Part shown: piece after piece, positions 22,382 to 24,179 of the stretch
Position numbering within the stretch: the first letter of the stretch is position 1
How the letters are laid out: the number at the start of each line of letters is the position of its first letter
Source of the DNA: JAUYLU01 sp038065675
GTDB lineage: Bacteria; Patescibacteriota; Minisyncoccia; Phycocordibacterales; VMEP01
Direction: 5' to 3'
Assembly (NCBI GenBank): GCA_038065675.1
Contig: JBBTQM010000033.1
Span: 1 to 24,179 of the forward strand
Length of the DNA stretch: 24,179 nucleotides
Translations under genes and position numbers: made by a program
Notes under the pieces: generated by a model
Told to the model about the DNA's origin: nothing
The model's input: only the letters and a program-made list of their open reading frames with translations
Databases searched by the model: none

Positions 22382-23776
22382 ATGACAAGAACATACATAA
22401 AAAATGCCGGTGAAAAAATAGGGGAGGAAATACTCATAAACGGATGGGTAGACGTAAGGCGCGACCAGGGCAAAATGGTGTTCTTTGATTTCCGCGACAT
22501 GACCGGGGCGGTACAGGGCGTGGTTTTGCCGGGTTCTGACGCGATGGAAACCGCCAAAGAGGCGCGCGAGGAATTCGTTATTTCAGTGCGAGGAAAAGTT
22601 AACGAGCGCCCGGAGAAAAACAAACAAAAAGGTAAATTAAACGGCGACATAGAACTTGAAATACTTTCTCTTGATATTTTGAACCCTGCCGTAACTCCGC
22701 CTTTCAATACTCGCGGAGACACGCGTGAAATAAACGAGGATGTTCGATTAAAATACCGCTATCTCGATTTGCGTAGCCCGCGCATGCAAAAAAATATGCG
22801 CGGGCGCGATGCCGTAATTTCTTTTTTCAGAAAACACATGCACGAAAACGGCTTCGTTGAAATTGAAACTCCAATAATGATGAAAGGAACGCCGGAGGGA
22901 AGCCGCGAATATGTCGTGCCGTCTCGCCTGCATAAAGGCCAATTTTACGTTTTGCCACAATCACCCCAGCAATTCAAACAGCTTCTGATGGTTTCCGGAT
23001 TTGAAAAATATTTTCAGATTGCGCGCTGTATGCGTGATGAAGACCAGCGCGGCGACCGCCAGCCGGAATTTACCCAGCTTGACTACGAAATGTCATTTGT
23101 CAATCGCGAAGACGTTCTTTTATACACCGAAGACATGTTTATAAAACTCGTCAAAACGCTCTACCCGGGTAAAAAAATATCGGAAACTCCTTTCCCGCGC
23201 CTGACCTACGAAGAATCAATTAAAAAATACGGCACCGACAAGCCGGATTTGCGTAAAGATAAAAATAATGGGGATGAGCTCGCCTTCGCTTGGATAGTTG
23301 ATTTCCCGATGTTTGAAAAAACGGGAAACGATGAGATACAGGCGGCACATCATCCGTTCTGCGCCGTAAAACCGGAAGACAGGAAAAAATTTATGGAAGG
23401 CAAGGATATTTTTTCCATCCGCGCCGATTCGTATGATTTGGTTTTAAACGGCTACGAGCTTTCGTCCGGCTCCATCCGCATACACGACCGCTCGGAACAA
23501 AAACAAGTATTTGAACTCCTCGGCATAAGCGAAGAAGAACAAATTAAAAAATTCGGGCATCTTCTTGAAGCATTCACTTATGGCGCGCCGCCGCACGGGG
23601 GGTTTGCGCCTGGAATCGACCGCATTGTTATGATTCTTGAAAACGAACCGAATATACGCGAGGTTATCGCTTTCCCGAAAACCGGCGAGGGCAGGGACCT
23701 CATGGCGGGCGCTCCGTCTGAAATTTCCGAAAAACAGCTGAAAGAACTTGGAATTTCCATAAATACGAAAAAATGA
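22382..23776 (+). CDS. aspS: Aspartyl-tRNA synthetase lacking the GAD domain
   Basis: A 464-aa class IIb synthetase. The N-terminal OB-fold anticodon domain is seen as NGWVDVRRDQGKMVFFDFRDMTG. The catalytic core has RYLDLRSPRMQ, FVEIETPIM, PQSPQQFKQLLM (bacterial type), motif 2 in RDEDQRGDRQPEFTQLD and motif 3 GGFAPGIDRIVMIL, with the tail GRDLMAGAPSEISEKQLKELGI. Between KYGTDKPDLR and AFAWIVDFPMFE only about ten residues remain where bacterial enzymes carry the roughly 120-aa GAD domain, which explains the length of 464 instead of about 590. It follows trpS by five bases and ends just before a strong terminator. Confidence 0.96.
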   Translation: MTRTYIKNAGEKIGEEILINGWVDVRRDQGKMVFFDFRDMTGAVQGVVLPGSDAMETAKEAREEFVISVRGKVNERPEKNKQKGKLNGDIELEILSLDILNPAVTPPFNTRGDTREINEDVRLKYRYLDLRSPRMQKNMRGRDAVISFFRKHMHENGFVEIETPIMMKGTPEGSREYVVPSRLHKGQFYVLPQSPQQFKQLLMVSGFEKYFQIARCMRDEDQRGDRQPEFTQLDYEMSFVNREDVLLYTEDMFIKLVKTLYPGKKISETPFPRLTYEESIKKYGTDKPDLRKDKNNGDELAFAWIVDFPMFEKTGNDEIQAAHHPFCAVKPEDRKKFMEGKDIFSIRADSYDLVLNGYELSSGSIRIHDRSEQKQVFELLGISEEEQIKKFGHLLEAFTYGAPPHGGFAPGIDRIVMILENEPNIREVIAFPKTGEGRDLMAGAPSEISEKQLKELGISINTKK

Positions 23777-23777
23777 G

Positions 23778-23809
23778 AAAAGGCCCCGCAACGGGGCCTT
23801 TTGTTTTTT
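23778..23809. terminator. Bidirectional intrinsic terminator (aspS / minus-strand microgene)
   Basis: Perfect 11-bp stem AAAAGGCCCCG / CGGGGCCTTTT with loop CAA, followed by GTTTTTT on the plus strand. On the minus strand the stem is followed by another T-rich run, so it can end both aspS and the microgene at 23832-24041. Confidence 0.93.
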
Positions 23810-23831
23810 CAACCACTTCGGAGTTCCTGGT

Positions 23832-24041
23832 TCAGATAACGATGTCCAGCGGTCTGGGGCCGTTTATTGCCCTTTGAAATTGGAGCATCATCACTGCCGA
23901 CTTAACATCGGCGTTTTGGCGTTGTTGCAGTGACTGTTGGGTATGGCAGTTGCAATCAATCATTCCAGGACATCTTCCTTCAGCAATGTCCTCCTGGCAA
24001 AGGCCTTCCCATGGAATGTGGCCGCATATCTCCTCTTGCAT
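23832..24041 (-). CDS. 69-aa Cys-rich microprotein, unrecognised
   Basis: A minus-strand gene whose ATG at 24041 is preceded by a strong SD (AGAGGAGGT, 24053-24045). The frame stays open to 24146, but that extra part overlaps the promoter and the SD makes the inner start far more likely. The peptide has five Cys (C6, C15, C24, C30, C32) and His at 8 and 33, in GHIPWEGLCQED and GRCPGMIDCNCHTQQ, then a Gln-rich helix-like second half (SLQQRQNADVKSAVMMLQFQRA). There is no signal or membrane segment. The Cys/His spacing could bind a metal, but no known zinc-ribbon pattern is recognised. It is flanked by its own promoter and a shared terminator. Confidence 0.6.
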   Translation of the reverse strand: MQEEICGHIPWEGLCQEDIAEGRCPGMIDCNCHTQQSLQQRQNADVKSAVMMLQFQRAINGPRPLDIVI

Positions 24042-24092
24042 AAGACCTCCTCTTTGTCTGGGGACTGAGAACCGGTGACCAAAATAAAGCAT

Positions 24093-24120
24093 ACTATAAA
24101 AAACGAATAAAAACAAGCAA
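24093..24120 (-). promoter_or_regulatory. Promoter of the minus-strand 69-aa microgene
   Basis: Minus-strand TTGCTT (24120-24115), 16-base spacer and TATAGT (24098-24093); TATGCT at 24093-24088 is an alternative -10. The leader would be about 45 nt. The -35 hexamer and spacer length equal those proposed for the 43-aa microgene. The rest of 24121-24179 shows nothing identifiable. Confidence 0.5.
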
Positions 24121-24179
24121 GGGGATGAAAAAACGCCCAAAAACAAGTAATATTCTAGGAAATGGACACAGCATATACC

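Noticed and set aside
24042..24146. 35-codon N-terminal extension of the 69-aa microgene
   Set aside because: It covers the predicted promoter and SD, and the inner ATG has a strong SD at good spacing.
1..24179. CRISPR arrays, tRNA/rRNA genes, insertion sequences, UGA recoding
   Set aside because: No regularly spaced repeats, no tRNA-like T-loop/cloverleaf in the short gaps, no transposase motifs; TGA acts as a stop at the end of aspS and both microgenes.

Overview
The window is a gene-dense, almost entirely plus-strand stretch of a bacterial chromosome that looks like a Candidate Phyla Radiation (Patescibacteria, probably Parcubacteria-like) genome. This is inferred from shortened aminoacyl-tRNA synthetases (a 623-aa AlaRS without its C-terminal domain, a 464-aa AspRS without the GAD insertion), compact ribosomal proteins, near-absence of Shine-Dalgarno (SD) sequences before core genes, and a PilM/FtsA-like plus membrane-anchored baseplate-J-like pair. 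TGA is used as a stop (aspS and both minus-strand microgenes), so the UGA-glycine code of Gracilibacteria/Absconditabacteria does not apply. There are no tRNA, rRNA, CRISPR or transposase genes that I can see.

Layout. 1-2456: end of mltG, a DnaQ-like exonuclease and mnmA. 2466-4841: an extended -10 promoter, an MgtC-family membrane protein and alaS. 4846-7297: a PilM/FtsA-like ATPase and a single-pass membrane protein. 7298-11412: infA, rpmJ, rpsM, rpsK, rpsD, rpoA, rplQ, rplM, rpsI (translation initiation, ribosome and RNA polymerase alpha). 11456-15060: grpE, dnaK, dnaJ (complete Hsp70 system). 15108-19375: two PlsC-type acyltransferases, the second overlapping a HAD-IB phosphatase, with an accessory island between them. 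19386-20972: membrane histidine kinase without a response regulator. 21042-23776: a coiled-coil small protein, trpS (crossed by a 10-N assembly gap) and aspS, closed by a strong bidirectional terminator. 23832-24041: a Cys-rich microgene on the minus strand.

The unusual part is the island at about 15.8-18.0 kb. It holds a GC-rich lipoprotein/beta-propeller gene with a near-perfect sigma70 promoter, a strong SD and its own terminator. A 50-bp perfect direct repeat then flanks a unit repeating every 949 bp. That unit contains an AT-rich putative zincin (HELIH) and, on the minus strand, a 43-aa acidic His/Cys microprotein with a perfect SD. The microprotein's leader can fold two mutually exclusive hairpins around that SD. 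A second minus-strand microgene with a strong SD lies at the right end, and the two predicted peptides share a loose motif.

Expression follows two styles. Core genes have no SD, and several first genes of transcription units start only 6-20 nt after a TATAAT-like box, suggesting leaderless or near-leaderless mRNAs. The accessory lipoprotein and the two microgenes have strong SDs and promoters with both -35 and -10 boxes. All functional calls are from reading motifs; no database search was possible.
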